DNA from: Oreohelix idahoensis
Lineage: Eukaryota > Mollusca > Gastropoda > Stylommatophora > Oreohelicidae
Direction of reading: 5' to 3'
Length of the DNA stretch: 64,000 nucleotides
Assembly: GCA_024509875.1 (NCBI GenBank)
Contig: JAMPIV010022915.1
Location: forward strand, 186,001-250,000
Shown: positions 48,826 through 58,579 of the stretch, piece by piece
How positions within the stretch are numbered: the first letter of the stretch is position 1
Layout: every line of letters starts with the position of its first letter
Translations under genes and position numbers: made by a program
Notes under the pieces: model-generated
Databases searched by the model: none
What the model was told of the DNA's origin: nothing
Seen by the model: the letters and a program-made list of their open reading frames with translations, nothing else

Positions 48826-50169
48826 ATGTCTACATTGGATTTCTTCATCCAGCAAGGGTTGACCCTTGGTAAGTCTGGTAAAGAATTGGAAGAATATTCA
48901 TCTGCTCAATTCGCCATTGCATTAAAGTCAGAAGAAAAGAAACAAAAAGAGGAAATTAAATTGAAAGCAGAAGCTGAACTAAAGAAGCTAGAAGCTGAGA
49001 ATAGAAGATTAGAACTTGAAGAAAGAAGGTATCAAAGAGAGGCTGAGGAGAGAAAAGCTCAAGCTGATGAAAGAAAATTCCAGATGGAAATGGAAGACAA
49101 AAAAATTCAAGCTCAAGCTGCTGCAGAGGAAAAAAAACTTCAAGCTGCTGCAGAGGAAAAAAAACTTCAAGCTGCTGCTGAGGCTGAAATTAGAAAAATG
49201 GAACATGAGGAAAGAAAACAGAAGATGGAACTTGATGAAAAACTCGCAATTTTGGAGTTAGAGAAATTGAAATTGGCGAGTACGGGTGCTCAGCAAACAA
49301 CTTCGAGTACGACAAAGGAGTTTGTTAGTAGGATTAAATTGCCTCATTTCAATCCTTTAAAGGATGACGTAGCAGATTATCTAGATAGATTCCAATTTTT
49401 GTGCGATACGCATAACATAAAAAAGGAAAAATATGTTGAACAACTGATGCCATTTTTTACAGGTGACACAGTGACTACTCTTATGACAATAGACGAACAT
49501 GAGAGGACTAATTATGATGTTTTCAGGGCAGCATTACTAAAGAAATACCAATTAAAACAAGAAGACTATCGTCTTCGTTTTAGGACAATGTTGCCAGAAA
49601 ATGGAGTAGATTTCTCTGATTTTGTTACAAAGATACGTCGTACATTTACACGATGGGTTGAGTTGTCTCAGATTGAGAAAACATATGAAGGTCTAATGGA
49701 CTTATTATTGCGAGATAAGGTTTTGTCATCTGTTAATGATTCTTTTCTTGCATTCCTTCATGAGCGTAAGCCTAAAAACTTAAAAGAAATGGAGGAATAC
49801 TGTTGTCAGTATGCCACAGCACATCCCCATGCTACAGTTAGCAATTCTAAAGTGAAAGAAGGGTTGCCAGCTGCTTCGGCAACACCATATGGCCCTAATT
49901 TCAGAAAAAAATTTCAGGGTGCTCAACAAAATTGGAATAGGGGAAGTAATCAAAATTACACTCAGAAGCGGAGTAATCCAACACATGATGGTTCTTCGTC
50001 TATGCAGTGGAGACAAGATGGTAGTTCTCGTAATTTTAGTGGTAATAATTTGAGACACTTTCGTAAAGGCTATCCAAATAATAACTATTCAAATTTTCGA
50101 GGTAATCATTCTCGACGTCAAGATTATGACGATGGTGAATTTAGAAACCGGGATTCAAACCGGAAATGA
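48826..50169 (+). CDS. Gag polyprotein of element D
   Basis: 447 codons, intact; ATG preceded by AGACAGA. Residues 1-30 are a head, about 30-150 a highly charged coiled coil (LKKLEAENRRLELEERRYQ) with three QAAAEEKKL-type repeats. About 165-340 is the retrotransposon capsid-type region (IKLPHFNPLKDDVADYLDRF, YDVFRAALLKKY, FVTKIRRTFTRW). 355-447 is an Asn/Gly/Arg-rich basic tail without a CCHC knuckle, presumably the RNA-binding part. The frame overlaps the pol frame by 113 bases (50054-50166). Pol lies in the +1 frame, so Gag-Pol would need a +1 shift. Particle assembly role inferred from the family. Confidence 0.93.
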   Translation: MSTLDFFIQQGLTLGKSGKELEEYSSAQFAIALKSEEKKQKEEIKLKAEAELKKLEAENRRLELEERRYQREAEERKAQADERKFQMEMEDKKIQAQAAAEEKKLQAAAEEKKLQAAAEAEIRKMEHEERKQKMELDEKLAILELEKLKLASTGAQQTTSSTTKEFVSRIKLPHFNPLKDDVADYLDRFQFLCDTHNIKKEKYVEQLMPFFTGDTVTTLMTIDEHERTNYDVFRAALLKKYQLKQEDYRLRFRTMLPENGVDFSDFVTKIRRTFTRWVELSQIEKTYEGLMDLLLRDKVLSSVNDSFLAFLHERKPKNLKEMEEYCCQYATAHPHATVSNSKVKEGLPAASATPYGPNFRKKFQGAQQNWNRGSNQNYTQKRSNPTHDGSSSMQWRQDGSSRNFSGNNLRHFRKGYPNNNYSNFRGNHSRRQDYDDGEFRNRDSNRK

Positions 50170-53100
50170 TGATTACAATAGGCAATATGATCACAATTAC
50201 AGGGGAAATGATAGTCGAAATAATTACAGGGGAAATGATAGTCAAAATAATTACAGGGGAAATGATAATCGAGGTAGACCTAGGTTTAACAAAAAAAGAC
50301 CTTACCAACAGGCAAACTCTGCGCAACAAGAGTTTGATGGAGCCTGTAATACAGTAAATGATAGTGGTAACTCTAGGGCTATCACTGGTTGTGCTTTCGA
50401 TTTTGGGAGAGCAACTGAATGCCCCCAATGCTTAACATTGTTCGATTCATCGACTGTATCTACGCTAAGTTGTGGTCACCCTCTTCCTGCTCTACCTGCT
50501 ACAGTTGCGCATGATGGGAGAGGATCTCTCATCTTACATAAAGGTCTAATAAATGATAGGCTAGTCTCAGTACTTTTCGATTCGGGATGTACTACCGTCG
50601 GGGTTAAGGAGTCTCTGATAGATCCTTGCTGTGCCACTGGAAAAACAATCAAATGTGTTACATTTGGTGGTACTATGGAAAGCTATCCTACTGCTATTAT
50701 TAGGATTGACACTCCTTTCTTCACAGGAGATGTCCATGCATGTCTTCTTCCTAATCCTATTGCGGATCTTATAATCGGTCGTATTCATGGGGTTAAGGAA
50801 TGCACCCCGCAACAAATTTCTAGTTGGGAAGAAAGAAACATTCAAACGGTCAATGCAGTGGTGACAAGAGCTCAAGCTCTTAATCCCCCAACTTCATCTG
50901 ATAATAGTAATGAAGTTGATAGCCAAGACGAGCACTTGGTGATTTCCCATGACTCGTTTGTTAAACGTCAAGAAGAGGATCCTTCTTTGAAGAAATACTT
51001 CCTTCTTGCAAAGAAAGGGGATCCCAATCAAAATACGAATCACAAATCGTATATCACTATGAAGAATGGTATATTGGTACGAATGGTACAACACTCGGAC
51101 AAGTCTATGCACTCGCAAATTCTTGTGCCTAAGTGTATGAGAGCCTTAATTCTTCGGCATGCACACGATTCTCAGTGTGCGGGACACATGGGTTTTTCCA
51201 GAACTAAAACTAGAGTCCTTGCGTCATTCTTTTGGCCATTCGTGAATAAAGACATCCGAATTTATTGCCGATCTTGCAAAATTTGTCAAGAGGTCAAGTC
51301 TAGGGGTCCGAGACATGCTGCTCCTATTCAGGCTGCAGATATTCCGATTCGGCCGTTTCAGAAAATGGCTATAGACATCATTGGTCCGTTCAAAATTAAG
51401 TCAGCCAGAGGACACCAATTTATCCTCACTTGCGTGGACATGTGCACGCGTTGGCCAGAGGCTATTCCTCTGAAGAGCATATCAACTGTCGATATCGCTG
51501 ATGCTCTTTGGCTCGTATTTTCTCGTCTGGGATTCCCCGGAGAAATACTGTCGGATCACGGCACTCAGTTAATTTCGGACGTTATGTCTCAGGTAATGGC
51601 TACGCTAGACATTAAAAGGTCTCTCAGTAGTATTTATCATCCAATGTCCAATGGATTGGTAGAACGTCTTAACAGGACACTAAAGAACTTACTTGGCAAG
51701 ATAACGGAGGATCATCCTGAAGATTGGGACAGGGTTTTACCTGCAGTCCTCTTTGCCTATAGAGAGGTTCCCAACGAGCATACAGGGTTTTCTCCTTTCG
51801 AACTTGTCTTTGGCGCGCAACCGCGCGGGCCAATGTCCTTGTTACACGATTTGATAACTTCCGATAATATCGACGATGATACACAATCGTCATATGAATA
51901 TGTTATAGCTCTTAGGGAAAAGATTATCGAATCGTGCAGGTTGGCAACTTCATCTTCCGAATTGGCGAAAGAAAAAGCTAGGCGATTTGCTAATAAGAAA
52001 AGACGCCTACGTCAACTTTGTCCTGGAGACAAAGCATATGTCTTACTGCCCTCAAGAGAGAATAGACTTCTCATTTCTTGGAAGGGTCCATACACTATAG
52101 TCTCGAAAATTTCTGATGTCGACTATATTGTCGATGTGGATGGAAGGCATAAAACCTTCCATATAAATATGCTAACAGAGTTTATTGAACGTCCAGACTA
52201 TTTACAGCCTATTTTCCAGGCGACGGACGACTCTCCAGTTCAACATGGTCACATCTCATCCCTGTCCGTTATACAGGATGAGGAAACTATTTTTTCTGAC
52301 GTGAACTTACCTCTTCCTGCGATTCCACTTACTTCAACGGAATCGTGGAGAGACGTTACAGTCTCTTCCAACTTGTCTTTTGAGGAACAGCGTCAAGTAT
52401 CCTCTACGTTACAATCATATCAGGATGTCCTTACCGACATTCCTGGACACACAGATGTCATAGAACATGACATCATACTTACTGATCGTAATCCGATCAG
52501 AGTAAGACCATACCCAATACCTATTCATTTTCAAGCACAAGTCGAGAAAGAATTGGATGAAATGATTCAACTACAAATAATTGAACCATCCACTTCAGCT
52601 TATTCTTCGTCGATAGTTATTGTTCGAAAGAAAGACAATAACATACGTCTTTGCGTTGATTATCGCAAATTAAATCAAGTTACGAAGTTCGATGCTGAAC
52701 CTATGCCGTTATTAGATGATCTACTTATTAGACTTTCTAAAGCTAAATTCTTTACTAAACTAGACTTGTCGAAAGGTTATTGGCAAGTCCCACTGACGGA
52801 ACACGCCAAACCTCTCACTGCTTTTTCGACACCTAGGGGTCTGTTTCAATGGAATTTTATGCCTTTCGGGCTTATGAACGCCCCAGCGACTTTCGTACGC
52901 ATGATGCGACGAATTCTATCAGATCGTGCAGATGTCATTGCATATTTAGACGACATCTGTCTTTTCAGCGATACTTGGGAAGAACACTATGTGGGTCTGA
53001 AGGAATTGCTATCTACTCTACGTGAGCATAGTTTGACTGCTAAACCCTCTAAAGCTTTTGTTGGGTTTAGTGAAATTTCCTTCCTAGGTCATCGAGTTGG

Positions 53101-53758
53101 TCATGGTCTGTTGAAGACAGAGGACCAAAACATTTCAAAGATATTAAATATCTCGGTTCCGAAGACAAAAAAGCAAGTGCGTAGTCTCTTGGGATTGATA
53201 CAATTCTATGGAAGATTCATTGAGAATCTGTCCTCCATTATGGCACCACTTTCAACGTTATTGAAAAAAGGTTCTCCTAATATGGTGCGTTGGTCCCAAG
53301 AATGCCAATCTTCATTGGATCAGGTTAAGAATTTGTTCTCATCTCATCCTATCTTAAGACTACCGACGATTGATAAGACTTTTGTCCTTCGTAGTGATGC
53401 CTCTTCCACTGGCATTGGAGCGGCACTAATGCAGGAATATTCAGGAACTCTGCATCCTGTAATGTATATTTCTAGGAAGCTGAATGCGGCAGAAAGGAAT
53501 TACTCGGTTTTGGACCGTGAATTGTTGGCTATGGTTTGGTCCATTCTTAAGCTACAAAGGTTCCTTCTGGGCGCGCATTTCTTTATGGAAACCGACCAAA
53601 AAGCTCTTACGGCTATGCAAAGTAAGGATTTGAAGAGCTCGAGATCTACTCGTTATGCTATTGCTCTTCAGCCTTTCCATTTCACGGTGCGAGCTATCCG
53701 TGGTTCGGATAATGTGATGGCGGACATATTGTCTAGATGCCCACATGATTCCAGTTAA
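50126..53758 (+). CDS. Pol of element D with integrase before reverse transcriptase
   Basis: 1210 codons from the first Met; the frame is open from 50054. Order: Asn/Arg/Gly tail (1-70); CPQC...CGH cluster (about 99-118); aspartic protease LFDSGCTTVGV (about 149); integrase finger His-X7-His and CRSCKIC (340-385); integrase core with Asp in AIDIIGPF (about 415), Asp in LSDHGTQ (about 476) and Glu in GLVERLNRTLK (about 512); GPY motif WKGPYTIVSKI (about 652); reverse transcriptase LCVDYRKLNQV (842), LDLSKGYWQVPL (877) and YLDD (939); RNase H RSDAS (1089), DRELLAMVW (1130) and TDQKAL (1155). It ends DILSRCPHDSS. No frameshift or stop. Ordinary Ty3/Gypsy pols place integrase after RNase H. Translation is probably as Gag-Pol by a +1 shift, since pol's own ATG is internal to the overlap. 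Confidence 0.95.
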   Translation: MTMVNLETGIQTGNDDYNRQYDHNYRGNDSRNNYRGNDSQNNYRGNDNRGRPRFNKKRPYQQANSAQQEFDGACNTVNDSGNSRAITGCAFDFGRATECPQCLTLFDSSTVSTLSCGHPLPALPATVAHDGRGSLILHKGLINDRLVSVLFDSGCTTVGVKESLIDPCCATGKTIKCVTFGGTMESYPTAIIRIDTPFFTGDVHACLLPNPIADLIIGRIHGVKECTPQQISSWEERNIQTVNAVVTRAQALNPPTSSDNSNEVDSQDEHLVISHDSFVKRQEEDPSLKKYFLLAKKGDPNQNTNHKSYITMKNGILVRMVQHSDKSMHSQILVPKCMRALILRHAHDSQCAGHMGFSRTKTRVLASFFWPFVNKDIRIYCRSCKICQEVKSRGPRHAAPIQAADIPIRPFQKMAIDIIGPFKIKSARGHQFILTCVDMCTRWPEAIPLKSISTVDIADALWLVFSRLGFPGEILSDHGTQLISDVMSQVMATLDIKRSLSSIYHPMSNGLVERLNRTLKNLLGKITEDHPEDWDRVLPAVLFAYREVPNEHTGFSPFELVFGAQPRGPMSLLHDLITSDNIDDDTQSSYEYVIALREKIIESCRLATSSSELAKEKARRFANKKRRLRQLCPGDKAYVLLPSRENRLLISWKGPYTIVSKISDVDYIVDVDGRHKTFHINMLTEFIERPDYLQPIFQATDDSPVQHGHISSLSVIQDEETIFSDVNLPLPAIPLTSTESWRDVTVSSNLSFEEQRQVSSTLQSYQDVLTDIPGHTDVIEHDIILTDRNPIRVRPYPIPIHFQAQVEKELDEMIQLQIIEPSTSAYSSSIVIVRKKDNNIRLCVDYRKLNQVTKFDAEPMPLLDDLLIRLSKAKFFTKLDLSKGYWQVPLTEHAKPLTAFSTPRGLFQWNFMPFGLMNAPATFVRMMRRILSDRADVIAYLDDICLFSDTWEEHYVGLKELLSTLREHSLTAKPSKAFVGFSEISFLGHRVGHGLLKTEDQNISKILNISVPKTKKQVRSLLGLIQFYGRFIENLSSIMAPLSTLLKKGSPNMVRWSQECQSSLDQVKNLFSSHPILRLPTIDKTFVLRSDASSTGIGAALMQEYSGTLHPVMYISRKLNAAERNYSVLDRELLAMVWSILKLQRFLLGAHFFMETDQKALTAMQSKDLKSSRSTRYAIALQPFHFTVRAIRGSDNVMADILSRCPHDSS

Positions 53759-54174
53759 ATCTTGTGTCCTAGTTTTTCCTGATATATTTTCAGACTTAGG
53801 TCTGTCCTTAATATCATAATATGTTGTAATACAAATGTATTTGGATGATGTTTAGATAATTTAACAAATTTCATTTTGTCCATCCATCAGTGATATGTTG
53901 CTAAAATAGCATTGACATTTGTATATTGCTATGATTATATTATTTAGTAATGTTTGATATATGATTGGTATTGCCAGCAACTTAGGTTTCTTGAATGGTA
54001 TCCCTTAGTTTGTTTGGTTTAAAGGAAATATTTTCTCTTATGTTGCGAGATGATTTGTACCCTCTTCTATTGTACCTGATATTAGGTTCATTGTTTGCAT
54101 GAGCACAGAAGTGATACTGGTGCTATCTTGCTCATGAACATATTAAAAAAAAAAAATTGCATTTTTTTTTTTAC
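53759..54174 (+). other. 3' untranslated region of element D
   Basis: AT-rich, no ORF. An A-run and T-run (54144-54172) precede the polypurine tract and could form a stem. Confidence 0.6.
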
Positions 54175-54190
54175 AGGGGGGTGGTAGTAA
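54175..54190 (+). promoter_or_regulatory. Polypurine tract of element D
   Basis: AGGGGGGTGGTAGTAA abuts the 3' LTR start TGTTGCTGTC. Confidence 0.85.
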
Positions 54191-55337
54191 TGTTGCTGTC
54201 ATTTTCGACGGAGTCATCTGTCAAGTTATTTGCTTATGTTTGTATCATAAGTATAATTGTGTCTTTACCTGCGATGTCAGGTTGATTAGGGGTTGTCTTC
54301 CCTTGTTTATTCATTCATTGTGTTTGACCTTTAGGGTCAGAGGTTGTCAGTTCGGGCGTAGGCCTATGGGAAGGTTTTTTAAGCGGGAGTGAGATATACT
54401 TCCGGGAAGCCGGGAGGTCCTGTTTTTCTGAAGGGACCAAGAGTCCATTGTTTTTTCGGGGAGAATCTTCGAAGTAACTGCTATGGCAGTTTTTCCCCAG
54501 TGAATCTCTGTGCGTCGGGATGACGACAGAATTCCTTGTGTAGTTCTGAGGATTCATTTACCAGGTAATACCGACCTTTATGCATTATTACGCTTTTCGG
54601 TGGCAGAACATGTAAAGGATTACCTAGGGTGAACAGCAGCTCACTGATCCGCCATTTCAGAACTTATATATTTGTGCTCGAGGTAGCCATCCAAGACTGT
54701 TAGTCTTATATTGTCCAGAAATCCAGTGACGAAGATATATTGTGGGAGCCGCAGATTGGCGGAACTTCTACCTACAATAAGTATTACTGCAGGGTTGATG
54801 ATAACCTATTTAACAGAAGTACACGGCCGACGTTAGGACGAGGCCTGTGCTTCCGGCTATTATACTACAGCCTGTTATGTGCAATTGGCAGGGAGTGCCA
54901 AGTTGCACCTGTGTGTCAAGGTAACTAAGGCATCTGACGCGTTTAGTCAGAGACGCCAAGGGCGACGCTACGAACTGTCATTATTGAAGAACTTTGCTAT
55001 TGACCATGCACGTCTATTCTGATGTTTACCTTTTTGAATGCCAAATGTATACCTATCGATGTCAGGTCAGCATGACCTTGTTACACTGACTGGTCCTGTT
55101 GATATTATGTGTGTTCCCGTCAATAAATGTCTTGAAACATGCCTGCAGTGTCAAAGCATCCTTGATTACTGCATGTGAGAGTATGGGTTGCAGGATCTAC
55201 ATCTATACGAGCCTAAACACATTCGCGTCTTCATTCGCACCCACACTCAATTCATCATACGCTCGCACTACACATCTAACAACATGTATACTGTCTTGGG
55301 CCAGTGATCACCTCAACAAGAAAAAAAGACAGTTACA
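54191..55337 (+). repeat. 3' LTR of element D
   Basis: Nearly identical to 46179-47322; one-base changes in a T-run, a second T-run, one G/C substitution and one inserted G. Confidence 0.95.
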
Positions 55338-55342
55338 TGGAC

Positions 55343-57459
55343 TCAAATAGAAAGAGAGAGGGGCGAATAAAATCAGGAACGCATGCAAAATTAAACACGC
55401 GTCTCGCTATTAATGCCACCCCAACAAGCGTAACGCGATACACAATTACTACTATCACGCGTGTAAGGCCACATGCACTAACTTTATTTCAAATCGACAG
55501 TGATAAAATTCACTACCCTTCCCAGAGTTAGGTTTTAAAATCACGAAAAACGCTTATTAGAAAAGATAACATTAGATGGGTTTACGGTTGAAAACATTAC
55601 AGTACCCAGACAGCACATCTTCGAAACAGGAGGTAGAAGAAATTGCATATTTTGAACGCAGCCACTTAGCTCTTTTAAATTTGTATATTTGGGTTCCTTA
55701 GGGCTTGCTGACAAAGAATATGTAAAACGTTACGCAAATAGTCTAGGAATTAACAAGTTATAACCAAAATAAAATAGTGGGGATGCCTGACAGCATGAAA
55801 TCATTTCTGCTCATAAAATTTTTTTATAACGTGTTTGAAAAAACCTTACGTACGGAAATAGCCTACCATGTAAACTCCAAATTGATTGGAGCGCAACAAA
55901 TATAAGACTAAACACGATTGGTCGGACTATAAATACTATCTTTGGTTGTTAGGGGAGACGTAGGAAGGTAAAATTTTTTCAAACACTTGTCGAAACGTGG
56001 CTCCATTGGCCAGACTCGCTGATATAATCACTTAGGAGCGTTAGTTCGAGACCACTAGTTCAAATAAGCTTGATAAAGCAACAGTGCGTTGAAGCCAGCT
56101 CATATTTTTGCTAAATAAAAGCCTGGAACATAAGCAGATGGGAATTTGTGCCAGAATTCATTGCTAGTCAACGTATCTGTGTTTATTCTATGAATTGTGG
56201 TAAGCTTGAAACATTCAGTATCTTTTAATGAAAATTGAATGTGAATTGTTAATTTATGCCTGTATATATGTGTAGTTCAGTAGCAAACATGATGTAAAGC
56301 CTATAATGCTCCAGCCTGAACAGAAGGTGTCGGAGGAAAGTAAAACGGCATGGAATGGCCAAACAGTACACTGACACCTAGATGACTGACTAGAAAGAAA
56401 TAATGCTGGAAGTGCAGAGGCGTAGTAACCATTAAGGAGGTTAATACTGGTATAAAGTATTTCAGATGAAGCTGACAGTTGGCCTAATGCTCTGAACTCA
56501 ATGTTTGTGGTGTATTGTGCTCAGTGTAGAACTAGAGTATCAATTAGTTATGAAGTAGAAGGTACATCCTTCTTGTTTTCAGGGACCGTGGTCTTGATGG
56601 TATTGAGCAGCACCTGGTCAGAGCTTTGCTGAATCCAGAGTCGGACAGCATACTCCTTGGTCCATTTAGCTATCAGTGAGGTGTCTCCAGAGCACAGGGG
56701 AGAAATCGAGCAGAGGAGTCTTTTCCTGCCGCCATCACGCAAGATAAGCTGATGTGGCCAGCTGAGCTCAAAATTATGTACCCCCATCTTAAAATAACAT
56801 TGTAACATAAACTTAAGAGGGGAAGTAAATTGTTTTAATATCAGGAACTGAGAACATCTCCAATACTAGTTCCAATAAAGACAAACTATTGAAGTCATGA
56901 TGACAAATACCAACAGAGCTTGAACAAAACAAAACCAGTATTACCTCATATTACTACTACACAACTAACACACATAGGATACTTTTAATAATATATGTCA
57001 CTACAATATTCATATTGATAAATTCTGTACATATAACTTGTAATTACAATTGATTGTGATTCCTGGTTCCCTTTGTATTTGAATCAGGACACATATTCAT
57101 TCATGACAGCAATGAATACATATTGTTATTTGAAAAGTTATCAGTGACTCCTTTAAGATATCCTTGTAGAGTGTTTTATGTATGTGAGTGTCACAGTGTT
57201 GTCAAGTGTGGTGGAATAAATTAAATTGTTTATCTGTCTGTTGTTGTTTTGACTTACACTTCATCATACACATACCCTAGACATACAACGTAGTCATCAC
57301 ACTATTCCAGAATAATTCTGACTGAGATATATATATATGTGGCAGCAAGTAAGGTTATCTATAATACACTACTCTTATTAGATATAGATACCTTCACAGC
57401 TGATCTCAGTCAGTACACTAAGTCCCCTATAAATATTTATAACCTCCCACTTCACCACA
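55343..57459 (+). repeat. 5' LTR of element B, remaining 2.1 kb
   Basis: Continues the LTR after element D and matches 61634-63767. TATA-like ACTATAAATACT near 55928 and AATAAA at 56109-56114 are candidate promoter and polyadenylation signals. Confidence 0.95.
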
Positions 57460-57464
57460 TATAT

Positions 57465-57482
57465 TGGGGGCTCGTCCGGGAT
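57465..57482 (+). promoter_or_regulatory. Primer-binding site of element B (tRNA-Pro)
   Basis: TGGGGGCTCGTCCGGGAT, the classic tRNA-Pro primer site (known from several retroviruses), matches all 18 bases and stands 5 bp after the LTR. Confidence 0.95.
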
Positions 57483-57661
57483 TTTGAATCTTTACCTATT
57501 AAAAATATTGGGGGTAATTCACTTCAGGGAATATAAGAATTAAAAGGTATCCTTGGGTGGAATTAAATAAGGTTGAGCTCACGGTGCCTGTGTTGTCCAT
57601 TAGATATATATTTAGAGATTGAATTGTTGGTTAGACATTGTATAAATTTACCTGATGGACA

Positions 57662-58579
57662 ATGGCGGACCTGGCCAAGTTTCGATCTGCTGCTGTTCAG
57701 ACTGCAAAAGAGTTAGGATTAGATGGGCAAGTTATGGTTGCCTATGTCACCACGGAATGTGACAAATTTATTGAACGCGAAGAAAGAAGGTTTGAAGCCG
57801 AAAGAAAGTTAGAGGCTGAAAGGGAAATTAAGAAGTTACAATTTGAGGCTGAGGCTGAGACTAAGAGGTTGCAGATTGAGGCTGAGGCTAAGAAATTGGA
57901 GGCAGAAAGAGAAGAAAGAAGAGTGACTGCAGAAAGGGAAGAGAAGAAATTAGCTGCAGAAAGGGAAGCAGAAGAAAGAAGATTGACTGCAGAAAGGGAA
58001 GAGAAGAAATTAGCTGCAGAAAGGGAAGCAGAAGAAAGAAGATTGACTGCAGAAAGGGAAGAGAAGAAATTAGCTGCAGAAAGGGAAGAGAAGAAATTAG
58101 CTGCAGAAAGGGAAGCAGAAGATAAAAGATTACAAAGGGAACATGAGTTACGACTAAGGGAGTTTGAGTTTCAGGGCCATGCTCCTGAAAATGGTGCCAG
58201 TCCCTTTGCCTCTGATGCCACTGCTAGCCAAGGAGCCTCAACCTCAGCTATGAATTTTCATTTAGATCATTTTGTTGAGAAAGACGATGATATAGAGAGC
58301 TACCTAAATAGGTATGAACTATTAGCTACCACGTATGGGTTAGAGAGAGAAAGGTGGAGCTTAAAGTTATCTCAAGGACTTCGTGGGGCAGCTTATGAAG
58401 TTTTTGCAAAAATGAGCAGAGGTGATCAGGAAAATTATGACATGCTAAAGCAGGCTCTTTTGTTAACGTATGAAAAGAACGCAGAATTTTATAGGAAAAC
58501 ATTTAGGAATGCTAAACTACTGTCAGGTGAAACCTATCACCAGTTCTCTGCACGAATAGAGACATACTTGGAGAAATGA
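57662..58579 (+). CDS. gag of element B, first part
   Basis: 305 codons starting MADLAKFRSAAVQTAKELGL. Residues 35-180 are an extreme Glu/Arg/Lys coiled coil whose centre consists of 20-residue tandem units (LTAEREEKKLAAEREAEERR; 60-bp period at 57927-58110), more copies than in element A. Residues 198-305 are the capsid-type segment (FVEKDDDIESYLNRYELLAT, LRGAAYEVFAKMSR). It ends at TGA (58577) after ETYLEK, a stop also present in element A. The same frame continues beyond it. Confidence 0.88.
   Translation: MADLAKFRSAAVQTAKELGLDGQVMVAYVTTECDKFIEREERRFEAERKLEAEREIKKLQFEAEAETKRLQIEAEAKKLEAEREERRVTAEREEKKLAAEREAEERRLTAEREEKKLAAEREAEERRLTAEREEKKLAAEREEKKLAAEREAEDKRLQREHELRLREFEFQGHAPENGASPFASDATASQGASTSAMNFHLDHFVEKDDDIESYLNRYELLATTYGLERERWSLKLSQGLRGAAYEVFAKMSRGDQENYDMLKQALLLTYEKNAEFYRKTFRNAKLLSGETYHQFSARIETYLEK

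Larger units (their letters stand above)
46179..55337 (+). mobile_element. LTR element D: near-intact Gmr1-like Ty3/Gypsy retrotransposon
   Basis: LTRs 46179-47322 and 54191-55337 run TGTTGCTGTC to GACAGTTACA and differ by about four single-base changes. TGGAC occurs on both sides (46174-46178 and 55338-55342), a perfect target duplication inside the LTR of B. It contains a 1.5-kb leader, gag (447 codons), a 1210-codon pol frame with protease, integrase, reverse transcriptase and RNase H in that order, and a polypurine tract. All recognisable catalytic motifs are present, so it may have been active very recently. Confidence 0.96.

Noticed and set aside
57465..57482. Evidence of an endogenous retrovirus because the tRNA-Pro site is typical of some retroviruses
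   Set aside because: No envelope gene is present, and the integrase GPY module and domain order are of Ty3/Gypsy Gmr1-like type. The primer site alone is not diagnostic.
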